From Corynebacterium hylobatis (GTDB taxonomy: Bacteria; Actinomycetota; Actinomycetes; Mycobacteriales; Mycobacteriaceae): a DNA stretch of 55,597 bases. Positions 26,303-36,266 of the stretch are shown in pieces. Location: contig NZ_RXHJ01000009.1 in assembly GCF_003955685.1 (NCBI RefSeq), forward strand, positions 1-55,597, written 5' to 3'. The notes under the pieces are model-generated. The model made no database searches. It worked only from the letters and a program-made list of their open reading frames with translations, and had not been told where the DNA came from. Within the stretch, counting starts at the first letter, position 1. Every line of letters starts with the position of its first letter. The translations under genes and the position numbers were made by a program.

Positions 26303-27451
26303 ATGACACTGACGGTGGCGATGTACTCCCACGACTCCGTGGGGCTCGGGCACACCCGGCGCAACCGGGCGATCGCCTTCGCCCTCGCCGAGGCCCTGCC
26401 GGAACCGGTGCAGGGCATCCTCATCGCCGGCCACCGTCACGCCACCTCCTTCGATCTTCCCCCGGGCTGGGACTGGCTGGTTCTGCCCGGTTTCGCGCGC
26501 ACCGACGAGGGTTACGGCGCCCGCCACCTGGACATGGGCCCGCAGGAGCTCGCTGACCTCCGCTCCCGGACCATCGCCGCCACCCTGGAGGCGATGCGTC
26601 CGGACCTGTTCATCGTCGACCGACACCCCTTCGGCGTGCGCGGGGAACTCCTGCCCGCCCTGGAGATGCTGCGCGACACCCCCTGCCGTACAGTGCTGGG
26701 GCTGCGCGAGGTCCTCGACACCCCGTCCGTGGTCGCCTGCGAATGGCAGGCCGTCGGTGGGGGAGCACGGGTGGCCGCATACTACGACAGCACCTGGATC
26801 TACGGCGACCAGCAGGTCCACGACCCCGTCGCCAGCGGCGAGGTGCCGGCCGAGCTCGCCGAGCAAGCCGTGTTCACCGGCTACCTCGCGCCGCACTCCA
26901 CCAGCGAGACCATCCCCGCGGCCCTGCCGGAGAAGCCCTGTTTCCTCACCACCGTCGGGGGTGGCTCCGACGGCGGTCGGCTGGCTCTGGCCGCCGCGCA
27001 GGCCCCCGTCCCGCCGGGCCACCGCCACCTGATTGTCGCCGGCCCCCAGATGCCGGATGCGCATGTCGAGCGCCTCAACCGGGCCACCAATACAGTGACC
27101 ACCACTGTCGTACGTTTCCTGCCCGGACTCACCGAGTTGATCGGGCACACCGAAGGAGTGATCTGCATGGGCGGCTACAACTCAATCACGGAGGTGCTCG
27201 CCACCGACACCCCGGCACTCGTCGTGCCGCGGGATGCCCGGCGCGCGGAGCAGAAGATCCGGGCGCGGGCGGTGGAGCAGGCCGGCGGGATCGACATGAT
27301 CTCCCCGCACGAGGTGACCTCGGCTGATCTCTCGGCCTGGATGCACGAGGCCGTGCACCGCCGCGTCTGCCGCGGCCACATCAATCTCGATGGTCTGGTC
27401 ACGGTCGGTGCGCTGGCCGGCGAGCTCCTGGAGGTCAAGCAGCATGCCTGA
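26303..27451 (+). CDS. GT-B glycosyltransferase (MurG/GT28-like)
   Basis: 382 residues, first gene of a five-gene operon. The N-domain begins with MYSHDSVGLGHTRRN, a glycine-rich acceptor-side loop common in this group. The C-domain has TVGGGSDGG and the nucleotide-sugar site GVICMGGYNSITEVLATDTP with the distal EQKIRARA. No signal peptide or membrane helix is seen, so it works in the cytosol. GAGGA precedes the ATG; the stop overlaps the next start by 8 bp. Donor and acceptor are unknown. Confidence 0.82.
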   Translation: MTLTVAMYSHDSVGLGHTRRNRAIAFALAEALPEPVQGILIAGHRHATSFDLPPGWDWLVLPGFARTDEGYGARHLDMGPQELADLRSRTIAATLEAMRPDLFIVDRHPFGVRGELLPALEMLRDTPCRTVLGLREVLDTPSVVACEWQAVGGGARVAAYYDSTWIYGDQQVHDPVASGEVPAELAEQAVFTGYLAPHSTSETIPAALPEKPCFLTTVGGGSDGGRLALAAAQAPVPPGHRHLIVAGPQMPDAHVERLNRATNTVTTTVVRFLPGLTELIGHTEGVICMGGYNSITEVLATDTPALVVPRDARRAEQKIRARAVEQAGGIDMISPHEVTSADLSAWMHEAVHRRVCRGHINLDGLVTVGALAGELLEVKQHA

Positions 27452-28613
27452 GTCCAAGCCCGTCATCGGTTATGTGTTGAAGATGTACCCGCGGTTTTCG
27501 GAGACCTTCATCGTCTCCGAGATCCTGGCGCGGGAGGCCCGCGGTGAGCAGGTGGTCATCTTCTCCCTGCGTCCGTGCACCGACGCCCGTTTCCATCCGG
27601 AGCTGGCCCGGGTGCAGGCCCCGGTCATCCACGTCCCGCGTCCGAGCAGCGCCTCGCGGCTGTGGGAGATGCTCACCCCGGAGGCCGGTCCGCACCTGGA
27701 GGAGCTGCTGCGCCACCGCCCTGATGATGCCGCGCAGGCCGTGCAGGTGGCGAAACTCGCCGCCGAGCATGGGGTCACGCACCTGCACGCGCACTTCGCC
27801 ACGCTGGCCAGCACGGTCGCGCGGCTGGCGGGAAAGATATCCGGATTGCCGTGGTCGATGACCACCCACGCCAAGGACATCTTCCACGAATCGGTGGTGG
27901 AGGAGGACCTGCGCAAGAAGTTCGCCGACGCCCACCACGCGATCACCATCAGCCGCTACAACCTGGACAATCTCTGTTCCCGCTTCCCCGAAGCCGCGGA
28001 GCGTATCAGGCTGGTCTACAACGGCCTGGAGCTGGCGCGGTTTCCCTTCCAGCCGGAACGCGCACCGGAACTCACGCTGCTGGGCGTCGGTCGCCTCGTG
28101 GAGAAGAAGGGCTTTTACCTGCTTGTCGACGCCGTCCGCGTCCTGCGTTCCCGCGGACTCAACGTCACCGCCGAGATCGCCGGCGACGGGCCGCTGCGGG
28201 AGGAACTGCAGGACCGGATCGACGCCGTCGGGCTCCGGGACGCCGTCACCCTGCTCGGTCCGCTCACCCAGGCGGAGGTCGCCGAGCTGCTGGGCACCCG
28301 GCGCCTGTTCGTCGCGCCCTTCGTCGTCGGTTCCGACGGCAATGCCGACGGACTGCCCACCGTCCTGCTCGAGGCCATGGCACGCGGCATCCCGTGCGTG
28401 GCCGGGGATGTCACCGCCGTCGGTGAGGTCGTCATCACCGGGCGCACGGGCTGGCTGGTGCCCAGCGGGGACGCAGACAGGCTCGCTGAGGCCATTGAGG
28501 ATGCCCTGCACACCGACACCACCGAACTGGTCGCCAATGCCCGCCGCCTGGTCGAGGGGAATTTCGACTCCCGCCACCAGGCCGCCACTCTCGCGCAACT
28601 GCAGAACCACTAA
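27444..28613 (+). CDS. GT4-family glycosyltransferase
   Basis: 389 residues, GT-B fold. KMYPRFSETFIVSEIL at the N-terminus is typical of GT4 enzymes, VTHLHAHFATLASTVARL follows, and the C-domain holds GVGRLVEKKGFYLLVDAV, AEIAGDGPLREEL and the EX7E-region DGLPTVLLEAMARGIP. The ATG overlaps the previous gene's end, so translation is coupled. It probably adds a sugar from a nucleotide donor to the product of the operon; specificity is not visible. Confidence 0.88.
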   Translation: MPESKPVIGYVLKMYPRFSETFIVSEILAREARGEQVVIFSLRPCTDARFHPELARVQAPVIHVPRPSSASRLWEMLTPEAGPHLEELLRHRPDDAAQAVQVAKLAAEHGVTHLHAHFATLASTVARLAGKISGLPWSMTTHAKDIFHESVVEEDLRKKFADAHHAITISRYNLDNLCSRFPEAAERIRLVYNGLELARFPFQPERAPELTLLGVGRLVEKKGFYLLVDAVRVLRSRGLNVTAEIAGDGPLREELQDRIDAVGLRDAVTLLGPLTQAEVAELLGTRRLFVAPFVVGSDGNADGLPTVLLEAMARGIPCVAGDVTAVGEVVITGRTGWLVPSGDADRLAEAIEDALHTDTTELVANARRLVEGNFDSRHQAATLAQLQNH

Positions 28614-28626
28614 GGAGAACCCCCGC

Positions 28627-29754
28627 ATGAACATCGCCTACATCCTCGCCGACCCCGGCATCGGGGTCTTCGGATCCAAGGGTGCCAGCGTGCACGTCCA
28701 GGAGATGATCCGGGCGCTGCGCCACCACGGCCACACCGTCACCGTCTTCTGTGTACGCCGCGGGGAAAAGGACGGCACCGTGCTCATCCCAGAGGATCTT
28801 CTCGACCTCGAGGTCATCGACGTGCCCCGCCCACGCGGCAGGGGAGCAGAGCGCGAGCAGGCGCTGCGCGGGGTCTCCGACGACCTGCTCGCAGCGGTGC
28901 AGGCGCGTGAATTCGATCTGGTCTACGAGCGCTACTCGCTGTTCTCCGATGCCGGCATGCGCACCGGGCTGCCGCTGGTCCTGGAGGTCAACGCCCCGCT
29001 CATCGAGGAGCAGGCCATCCACCGCTCGCTCACGGATGTCGCCACCGCGCACCGCCTGAGCGTCGCGATGTTCGAGGCCGCCGAGCTGGTCTCCTGTGTG
29101 TCCGGACCCGTCGCCGACTGGGTCCACGGACTGGCCCCGCAGGCCCGCACCGCGATCATCCCCAACGGCGTGAACACCGCCCGCTTCCTCCCCGCAGAAC
29201 CCACCGGGGGTGAGCTGACCGTCGGCTTCGTGGGCACCCTCAAGCCCTGGCACGGCACCGGGATTCTCCTCGACGCCGTCGCGAAGGCCGGGCACCCCTG
29301 GCGGCTGGAGTTCTGCGGCACCGGCCCGGAACAGGAGACACTCGAGCTGCAGGCCGCGCAGCTGGGCATCGCCCACCGCGTGCGCTTCCACGGTGCCGTC
29401 GCCCCGGCGGATGTCCCGCAGGTGCTCGCCGGCTGGGATGCGGCGTGCGCGCCCTATCCGCAGGCCGACGGCCACTACTTCTCCCCGCTGAAGGTCTACG
29501 AGTACATGGCCGCGGGGCTGCCGGTCATCGCCTCCGCCGTCGGTGAGCTGCCCGCACTGCTGTGCGGGCGCGGCCTGCTCGTCGAGCCCGGTGACACCGG
29601 CCAGCTCAGCCGGGCACTCGACCGCCTGGCCGGCGATCCTGCCCTGCGCGCGGAGCTGGGCACGGCGGCCAGCGGGCACGTCGACAAGCACCACACCTGG
29701 AACCAGCGCTGCGGCGACCTGCTCGCCCAGCTGCCGGTGACCGTCAGGAGCTGA
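28627..29754 (+). CDS. GT4-family glycosyltransferase
   Basis: 375 residues, second GT4 enzyme of the operon. It has the acceptor-side loop GIGVFGSKGASVHVQEMI, LVYERYSLFSDAG, the interdomain IIPNGVNTARF, and the C-domain GFVGTLKPWHG, EFCGTGPEQETL and SPLKVYEYMAAGLPVIAS. AAGGAGAA lies before the ATG, 13 bp after the preceding stop. It differs clearly from the upstream GT4 protein, so it likely has a separate transfer step. Confidence 0.88.
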   Translation: MNIAYILADPGIGVFGSKGASVHVQEMIRALRHHGHTVTVFCVRRGEKDGTVLIPEDLLDLEVIDVPRPRGRGAEREQALRGVSDDLLAAVQAREFDLVYERYSLFSDAGMRTGLPLVLEVNAPLIEEQAIHRSLTDVATAHRLSVAMFEAAELVSCVSGPVADWVHGLAPQARTAIIPNGVNTARFLPAEPTGGELTVGFVGTLKPWHGTGILLDAVAKAGHPWRLEFCGTGPEQETLELQAAQLGIAHRVRFHGAVAPADVPQVLAGWDAACAPYPQADGHYFSPLKVYEYMAAGLPVIASAVGELPALLCGRGLLVEPGDTGQLSRALDRLAGDPALRAELGTAASGHVDKHHTWNQRCGDLLAQLPVTVRS

Positions 29755-29762
29755 CACCGCAG

Positions 29763-31601
29763 ATGGCGAAGAACAAGGACTCCCTCAACGCGACCGCGCT
29801 GAAACGCACCCTGAAACTGGTGCTGCCGTATCTGGGCGAGCACCGCCTGCTCATCATCGTCGGTCTGCTGGCCCTGGCCGGCGACGTGATCTTCCGGGTG
29901 CTGGAACCCTGGCCCGTCAAGGTCGCGGTGGATGCGGTCACGCAGTCCCTCGGCGCGGAATTCGCCGGTGCCACCGGCATGGCGGAGAACATCACCACCA
30001 CGCTGGTCTTCTGGTCCGTGGCCCTCGCGCTCATCGTCGCGGGGCGTGCGGGCTGCAACTACGTCTCGACGATCGCCTTCGCCAAGACCGGCGTCAAGGT
30101 GGTCACCCGCCTGCGCACCCGCGTCTTTGACCACCTGCAGTCCCTGTCGCTGAAATACCACTCCACCGCCTCGGTGGGGGACACCTCCCAGCGCCTCGTC
30201 GGCGACATGGGCCGCCTCCAGGAGGTGGCCATCACTGCCGGGCTGCCGCTGGTGGGCAACGTCGCCACCGTGGTCGTGCTCTTCGGCGTGGTCATGTGGC
30301 TCAACCCGGTGCTCTCCCTGGTGGTGCTGTGCACGGGTGCGGCCTACCTGGTCATCTCCCACTTCGCCACCCCCGCCATCACCTCCGCCTCGCGTTCCAC
30401 GCGCAAGGGGGAGGGACGCCTGGTGGGGGACGCAGCTGAAGCACTGGGTGCCATCCGGGTCGTCCAGGCCTACGGGCTGCAGGACGTGGTGGCCACCGGT
30501 TTCGCCGCCGGCAACCAGAAGGCACTCAAGGCCGGCATCCGGGCCCGACGCCTGGCCGCCCGCCTGGAACGTTCCACCGACCTCATCGTCGGCCTGGCCA
30601 CCGCCGTGGTGCTCGGCTTCGGTGGCTGGCAGGTGCTGCGCGGCCACATGACCCCCGGCGACATCGTCTTATTCATGATGTACCTGAAAACCGCCATGAA
30701 ACCCCTGCGCGACATGGCCAAATACACCGGCCGCATCGCACGCGCCTCCGCCTCCGGCGAGCGCATCGCCGACCTCATGGACGTGCCCGTCGCCATCGCC
30801 GACCCGCCTGAGCCCAAACCCATGACCGATGTCCGCGGGCACGTCTTCCTGCAGAACATCTCCGCCCGCGACGGCCACGGCCGCCCGCTGTTCCGCGACC
30901 TCAACCTGCACATCCCGGCCGGTCAGCGCGTCGGCCTGCTGGGGCCCTCCGGTGCCGGAAAATCCACCCTGGCCAGCTACCTGCTGCGCCTGGCGGATGT
31001 CGACGAGGGCACCGTGCGCATCGAGTTCTACGACACCCGCGAGGTCGCGCTCGAGGAGCTGCGCGCCAAGGTCTCCATCCTCCTGCAGGAATCGGTGCTG
31101 TTCACCACCACCGTGCGCGAGAACATCCGCTACGGCCGCCTCGACGCCACCGACGAGGAGGTCGAGGCCGCGGCACGCGCCGCCGGTGCCCATGACTTCA
31201 TCATGGCGCTGCCGGACGGTTACGACACCGAACTCGGTGCGCGCGGGGACACCCTGTCCGGTGGCCAGCGCCAGCGCATCGCCATCGCGCGCGCCATGGT
31301 CCGCAACTCACCTGTCATCATCCTCGACGAACCGACCACCGGCCTGGATCCGGCCGCCCGCGCCCTGGTCCAGGAGTCCCTGGAGACCCTCACCCATGGG
31401 CGCACCACCCTGGCCATCACCCACGACCTCGCCATGATCCGCGGCCTGGACCGCCTGCTGTGGCTGGAGGACGGCCGCATCGTCGAGGACGGCAGCCCCG
31501 AGCAGCTGCTCACCACCCCCGGCAGCCGCATCGCCCACTGGGCGCGCGCCCAGGAGGCCGCCGAACGCACCGCCCAGGAGTACCGCCATGAACCTGCCTG
31601 A
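29763..31601 (+). CDS. ABC exporter with fused membrane and ATPase domains
   Basis: 612 residues. Residues 1-320 form six transmembrane helices of the type IV exporter (MsbA-like) fold; about 340-600 is the nucleotide-binding domain, with Walker A GPSGAGKST, signature LSGGQRQR, and Walker B IILDEPTTGLD. It starts 8 bp after the second GT4 gene and overlaps the next by 14 bp. Operon position suggests that it exports or flips the glycosylated product. As a homodimer it would need no partner. Confidence 0.9.
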   Translation: MAKNKDSLNATALKRTLKLVLPYLGEHRLLIIVGLLALAGDVIFRVLEPWPVKVAVDAVTQSLGAEFAGATGMAENITTTLVFWSVALALIVAGRAGCNYVSTIAFAKTGVKVVTRLRTRVFDHLQSLSLKYHSTASVGDTSQRLVGDMGRLQEVAITAGLPLVGNVATVVVLFGVVMWLNPVLSLVVLCTGAAYLVISHFATPAITSASRSTRKGEGRLVGDAAEALGAIRVVQAYGLQDVVATGFAAGNQKALKAGIRARRLAARLERSTDLIVGLATAVVLGFGGWQVLRGHMTPGDIVLFMMYLKTAMKPLRDMAKYTGRIARASASGERIADLMDVPVAIADPPEPKPMTDVRGHVFLQNISARDGHGRPLFRDLNLHIPAGQRVGLLGPSGAGKSTLASYLLRLADVDEGTVRIEFYDTREVALEELRAKVSILLQESVLFTTTVRENIRYGRLDATDEEVEAAARAAGAHDFIMALPDGYDTELGARGDTLSGGQRQRIAIARAMVRNSPVIILDEPTTGLDPAARALVQESLETLTHGRTTLAITHDLAMIRGLDRLLWLEDGRIVEDGSPEQLLTTPGSRIAHWARAQEAAERTAQEYRHEPA

Positions 31602-33645
31602 ACACCTGCTCGTACATAACGAGCTTCTCGACACCACCTTCCTCTCCGGTCTGCTCGGCCGCCGCGTGGAGATCGTCCACCTGCGCATCAAACCCGGCCA
31701 TAATGTGCTCGTGGCCTGGCGGGACCTGGACACCCGTGTGCACGGCTGGACCGAAGCGACCGTGGACCCCGATAAATTCACCAACGCCCTGCGCCGTGCT
31801 GAGCGGGTGGGCCATCCCCTCACCGTGCACCAGCAGGGCGAGGTGATGGTCTTCTCCGGGGCGGTGGCCGCCGACCGGAAACTGGCCCGCGCGCTGCGCG
31901 ATCTCCCGGACTCCGGCTGGCAGGTGCTGCGTTATAACCCCCAGCGCCGACTGGTCGCCGTCACCGGGGACGGCCTGGTCGTGCGCGTGCACGCCACCTC
32001 CGCGGAGCATCTCGGTGCCATCAGCACCCGCTGGCAGGGCTACGGCGTGCCCGCGATCAGCATGTTCGGCCACGGGCATGTGGCAGTGAGTCCCTGGTGG
32101 GGCATCGCCGACCTGGCCGCCCGCCCCTCCGTGGCCGGGACCCGCGCCGCCGGGGCGGCAGTGGCGAAACTGCACGCCGCAGGTCAGCCGGAGGGGCTGC
32201 CGGAGGTGCCGGTCTGCGTGTCGACGTCCGTGGCCGCCGTCGCCGAATCCGTGCCCCGCTTCGCCGGGCGGGTGCGCAAGCTCGGCGAGCGCCTGGCGGT
32301 GCTGCTGCCCGAACTCAGCAGCCGCGAACCGGCCACCGAGCTGCACGGGGACCTCTCCCCGGACCAGGTGCTCGTCGACGAGGCCGGCCAGATCCGCCTC
32401 ATCGACTTCGACCGCGCCGGATCCGGGCCCGCCTCCCGCGACCTGGGCAGTTTCCGCGCTGCCTGCCACCGGATGGGGCGCCCGCAACAGGCCACAGAAT
32501 TCCTCCGCGGCTACCGCCAGGCCGGTGGGGTGGTCGACCCGGTGCGCGTCGCCGTGTGGGAGGCCTACGCCCACCTCAGCTCGGCACTCAATGCGCTGCG
32601 CCACGGTCAGGACGACTGGGAACAGCAGCTGGCGGACACCCTGGCACTCGCCGAGGCCGCCCTCGAGCTGGCCCCACCTGCGCAGGTGGAACTGGCCGGG
32701 CAGAACTGGACCGTCAACCGGGCCTGGCCAGACCCGAAGGTGGGCCTGGCCGTGGAACTGAAGAACCCGGCCACCGGGCAGCTGCGCGCCGGCAGCTGGT
32801 CGATGGGGGAGCTCACCGCACAGGCCCCGGGCACGGACCCGAAACTAGCCCTCCCGGAAGGGGAGGTCGTCTCCCACCGGCTGCGCAGACGCGCCGTGAT
32901 CCGAGCGGCCGACGGACAGAGCTACACCAAGATCGTGCGCGCCGGGAAGTCCGCCGCGATCCTTGAGGGCACCCGCCGGGCGGAGGCCTTCCGGGCCGGC
33001 TTCCGGATGCCGGAGATTCTCAGGCACACCGATGACACCGTCACCCTGGCGGCCCTGGAGGGGCGCAGCCTGCACCGACCGGAGTTGTTCAGTGAGCAGG
33101 AGTGGCGCCGGGCCTGGGCCGAGGTGACCGCCGGGCTGCAGGCCACCTGGGCGAGCGGGGCGGGGGAGGGGCCGGTGCATGCGGCCGCCACCGAATGTGA
33201 GGTCCTGCGAGGCTGGGCTGAGAAGGCACTGGCCTTTGTCGACAGGCCGGGCGACCTGCTCGCCGCCACGGAGCGGGCCTGCGCCGGGCTGATGGCCCTG
33301 CCGGAGCCGGAGCTGGTGGCCTGCCACCGCGACCTGCACAGCAAACAGCTGCTCTGGTCACCGGAGGCAGACCCCGGGCTGCTCGATGTGGACACCGCCT
33401 GCCGGGCGGACCGGGCACTCGATGCTGGCAACCTGCGCGCCCATGCGCTGTGGCGTCAGCGGCAGGGCGTGTGGAACGCAGAGCAGACCGCGGTGGTGTG
33501 TGAGGAGATTGACCGGGCGGGCGTCGATAAGCAGGCCCTGGCGGCCTACCAGTACGCCACCCTGGTCCGCCTGGTCTGCGTCTACGCCTTCCGCCCGAAA
33601 TACCGGGCGCAGGCGATGGAACTGCTGGCCGAGATCAGCAGTTGA
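31588..33645 (+). CDS. Tandem phosphotransferase-fold (APH-like) protein
   Basis: 685 residues with two kinase-like halves. The first has the catalytic loop [14 protein letters not shown] and metal motif LIDFDRAG (about residues 250-275). The second has an N-lobe around [15 protein letters not shown], catalytic loop [12 protein letters not shown] and LLDVDTA (about residues 575-605). In both, glutamine stands where most APH kinases have asparagine. It is the last gene of the glycosyltransferase/ABC operon (14-bp overlap). It could phosphorylate the sugar product or a precursor. It overlaps the convergent GS-like gene by 11 bp. Confidence 0.78.
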   Translation: MNLPEHLLVHNELLDTTFLSGLLGRRVEIVHLRIKPGHNVLVAWRDLDTRVHGWTEATVDPDKFTNALRRAERVGHPLTVHQQGEVMVFSGAVAADRKLARALRDLPDSGWQVLRYNPQRRLVAVTGDGLVVRVHATSAEHLGAISTRWQGYGVPAISMFGHGHVAVSPWWGIADLAARPSVAGTRAAGAAVAKLHAAGQPEGLPEVPVCVSTSVAAVAESVPRFAGRVRKLGERLAVLLPELSSREPATELHGDLSPDQVLVDEAGQIRLIDFDRAGSGPASRDLGSFRAACHRMGRPQQATEFLRGYRQAGGVVDPVRVAVWEAYAHLSSALNALRHGQDDWEQQLADTLALAEAALELAPPAQVELAGQNWTVNRAWPDPKVGLAVELKNPATGQLRAGSWSMGELTAQAPGTDPKLALPEGEVVSHRLRRRAVIRAADGQSYTKIVRAGKSAAILEGTRRAEAFRAGFRMPEILRHTDDTVTLAALEGRSLHRPELFSEQEWRRAWAEVTAGLQATWASGAGEGPVHAAATECEVLRGWAEKALAFVDRPGDLLAATERACAGLMALPEPELVACHRDLHSKQLLWSPEADPGLLDVDTACRADRALDAGNLRAHALWRQRQGVWNAEQTAVVCEEIDRAGVDKQALAAYQYATLVRLVCVYAFRPKYRAQAMELLAEISS

Positions 33646-35071
33646 AGTAGAGCTCGAATTCCTTCGGGGTCGGACCCTGACGCATCGGGTTGATCTCGTT
33701 GTCGTACTTCAGGCCGATGTAGGCCTCGATGAGATCCTCGGTGAACACATCGCCCTCGGTGAGGAAATCGTGGTCGTTCTCCAGGGCGTAGAGCGAGCCC
33801 TCCAGGGAGTGCGGGACGCGCGGGACCTTGTCAGCCTCCTCAGGCTCAAGTTCGTAGAGGTCCTTGTCCATCGGATCACCCGGCTCGATGCGCTTTTTGA
33901 TGCCGTCCAGACCCGCGAGCAGCTGCGCCGCGAAACCCAGGTAGGGGTTGCCCGAGGGATCCGGGGCGCGGAACTCGATGCGCTTGGCGGCCGGCGAAGG
34001 CCCGGTCACCGGGATGCGGATTGCGGCGGAGCGGTTGCGCTGGGAATACACCAGGTTGACCGGGGCCTCGAAACCGGAGTACAGGCGACGGTAGGAGTTG
34101 ACGGTCGGGTTGGTGAAGGCCAGCACCGCCGGGGCGTGCGCGAGCAGACCGCCGATGTAGTGCCGCGCCATGTCGGACAGCCCGGCGTAGCCCTCCTCGT
34201 CGTAGAACAGCGGCTTGTCGTCCTTCCACAGGGACTGGTGGGCATGCATGCCGCAACCGCCGTCGTCGAGAAGCGGCTTGGGCATGAAGGTGGCCACCTT
34301 GCCGTGGGCATCGGCGGTGTTCTTCACGATGTACTTGAATTTCTGCAGGTCATCCGCCGCATGCAGGAGGGTGTTGAATTTGTAGTTGACCTCCTGGATA
34401 CCGCCGGTGGAGACCTCGTGGTGGAAACGCTCGATCTCGAAGCCGGTCTGCGCCAGCGTGTGGGCGATCTCGTCGCGCACCGGGATGGTCTTGTCGTAGG
34501 GGGCGGTGGGGAAGTAACCGTCGTTGACGCGGATCTTGTTGCCCAGGTTGGGCGAACCGTCGATCATCGTCTCCGCATCCGAGTTCCACCAGCCCTCATC
34601 GGAGTCGACCATGTGGAAACTGCGGTTGACACCGGTGGAGTAGCGCACGGAGTCGAAGATGAAGAACTCGGCCTCCGCGCCGATGAAGCACTCGTCGGCG
34701 ATGCCGCTGGCGCGCATGTACTCCTCGGCCTTGCGGGCGATGTTGCGCGGGTCGCGGGAGAAAGGTTCCCGGGTGAAGGGGTCGTGGACGAAGAACTGCA
34801 TGTTCACCGTCTTCCGGCGCCGGAAGGGGTCGAGATAGGCCGTGGAGACGTCCGGCAGCAGGGTCATGTCGGACTCGTCGACGGAGGTGAAACCCGCGAT
34901 CGACGAGCCGTCAAAGGCGAAGCCCTCCGCCGCCGCCTCCTCCGTGAGGGCTGAGGCAGGGACGGTCAGTGCGTGTTCGATCCCGGGGACATCGGTGAAC
35001 CGGATGTCCAGGTATTCCACCCCCTCATCGCGGATATACGTGATCAGGTCAGTGGTGGATGTGAAGGACAC
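33635..35071 (-). CDS. GlnA1-type glutamine synthetase paralogue
   Basis: 478 residues, the same length and layout as GlnA at 47586. [34 protein letters not shown] and [15 protein letters not shown] are intact, as is the adenylylation site DLYELEPEE with Tyr406. The loop before MHAHQSL reads LDDGGC (residues 268-273) where GlnA reads AGDNGS; this loop borders the glutamate/ammonium site in GS enzymes. YSGFEAP replaces VPGFEAP beside the flap. GTG start; it lies 34 bp after the dehydrogenase gene on the same strand. It may ligate glutamate to another amine instead of ammonium. Confidence 0.82.
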   Translation of the reverse strand: MSFTSTTDLITYIRDEGVEYLDIRFTDVPGIEHALTVPASALTEEAAAEGFAFDGSSIAGFTSVDESDMTLLPDVSTAYLDPFRRRKTVNMQFFVHDPFTREPFSRDPRNIARKAEEYMRASGIADECFIGAEAEFFIFDSVRYSTGVNRSFHMVDSDEGWWNSDAETMIDGSPNLGNKIRVNDGYFPTAPYDKTIPVRDEIAHTLAQTGFEIERFHHEVSTGGIQEVNYKFNTLLHAADDLQKFKYIVKNTADAHGKVATFMPKPLLDDGGCGMHAHQSLWKDDKPLFYDEEGYAGLSDMARHYIGGLLAHAPAVLAFTNPTVNSYRRLYSGFEAPVNLVYSQRNRSAAIRIPVTGPSPAAKRIEFRAPDPSGNPYLGFAAQLLAGLDGIKKRIEPGDPMDKDLYELEPEEADKVPRVPHSLEGSLYALENDHDFLTEGDVFTEDLIEAYIGLKYDNEINPMRQGPTPKEFELYFNC

Positions 35072-35105
35072 GACAGGTGTCAGGGCTCCTAATTGGGGAT
35101 GTGGT

Positions 35106-36266
35106 CTATTTCAGGGCGGGGACGTCCCACAGGTTCAGCGAGGTGCCGATACCCTTCTCCAGGGCGTTGTGGTAGACGTCATAGGCCCAGGCTACGTCCT
35201 CGACGGGCATGCCGCCGATGGAATAACAGAAGATCTGCTCGTCGTTGACCCGGCCCGGGGCCCGCCCGGCGGCGATGTCGCCGATGTTGACCAGGCGGTC
35301 ACTGGCCAGGGTGCCCTCGACGCTCATGTCCCACCAGCGGTTGCCGGGAATGCCCAGCAGCTGCTCGTAGGTGATGTCGGGGCCGTTCTCGTGGAACCAC
35401 TCGGAGTACAGGCCGGTGTAGTCCACGACGAGGTTGGCCTCCTCGGAGGTGATGAAGTCATCGTCGAAACGCGCGGCGGCGGGGCACAGGATCAGCGCAC
35501 CCGGTTTGATCCACTCCCGCTTGAAGTACGGGAAACCGGAGGGCCCGTCCGGGGAGGTGGAGGTGCCGGCGATGAGGATGTCGGAACCCTCGATGGCGGC
35601 CCGTTCGGTCTCCACGACCTCGACGGACTCGAGCTGCGGGTAGTTCTCCCGGAACCACTCGACCACGCGCTGGGTGGAACCGGCGGAACGGCCCTTGATC
35701 TTCAGGTGCCTGATGCCCGGTCGCTGGGACAGGGCGGAGGCGAAGATGGTGCGGCTCATCACGCCGGGACCGATGATGCCCACGGTCTCCGCGTCCTGGA
35801 TGGCCAGGTGCTTGACGCCCACACCCGGTACGGCACCGGTGCGGTAGGCGGAGAGCAGGTTGGCCGACATGATGGACAGCGGCGCACCGGTCACGGCGTC
35901 GTTTAGCACGAAGACGTGGATGGAACGCGGCAGCTCATGGTTGCGGTTCTCCGTGTTGGAGCCGTACCACTTCACGCCCGCCGAGCGGAAACGTCCGCCG
36001 AGGTAGGCGGGCATGGCCATGAAACGACGGTCGGGGCCGTCAGCGGGCATACCCTCGTGCTCGGGGTTCTTCGGGAAGTTGATCTGCGCGCCATGGGAGT
36101 TCGCCGACGCACCCGCCATCCGGTAGTCGCCGTCAGCGAGCAGGATGAGGGTCTCCTCCATCGTGTCCACGCAGGCGGCGGAATCCGTCACCCCCGCGTC
36201 GATCATGTCCTGTTCGGACAGCCAGAGGACGTCAATCCGGGGGGCGTTTGAGTAGGGAGAACTCAC
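35106..36266 (-). CDS. Ornithine cyclodeaminase/mu-crystallin family protein (tyramine oxidase subunit B-like)
   Basis: 386 residues. The Rossmann motif [14 protein letters not shown] follows [21 protein letters not shown], the usual order in this family, and GVKWYGSN carries the substrate-side lysine. Members are NAD(P)-dependent amino-acid cyclodeaminases or dehydrogenases; a longer actinobacterial group is named tyramine oxidase subunit B. No amine oxidase gene is near. GTG start at 36266 with GGAAAGG upstream. It is the first gene of an operon with the GS paralogue, which suggests linked amine or amino-acid chemistry. Confidence 0.8.
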   Translation of the reverse strand: MSSPYSNAPRIDVLWLSEQDMIDAGVTDSAACVDTMEETLILLADGDYRMAGASANSHGAQINFPKNPEHEGMPADGPDRRFMAMPAYLGGRFRSAGVKWYGSNTENRNHELPRSIHVFVLNDAVTGAPLSIMSANLLSAYRTGAVPGVGVKHLAIQDAETVGIIGPGVMSRTIFASALSQRPGIRHLKIKGRSAGSTQRVVEWFRENYPQLESVEVVETERAAIEGSDILIAGTSTSPDGPSGFPYFKREWIKPGALILCPAAARFDDDFITSEEANLVVDYTGLYSEWFHENGPDITYEQLLGIPGNRWWDMSVEGTLASDRLVNIGDIAAGRAPGRVNDEQIFCYSIGGMPVEDVAWAYDVYHNALEKGIGTSLNLWDVPALK

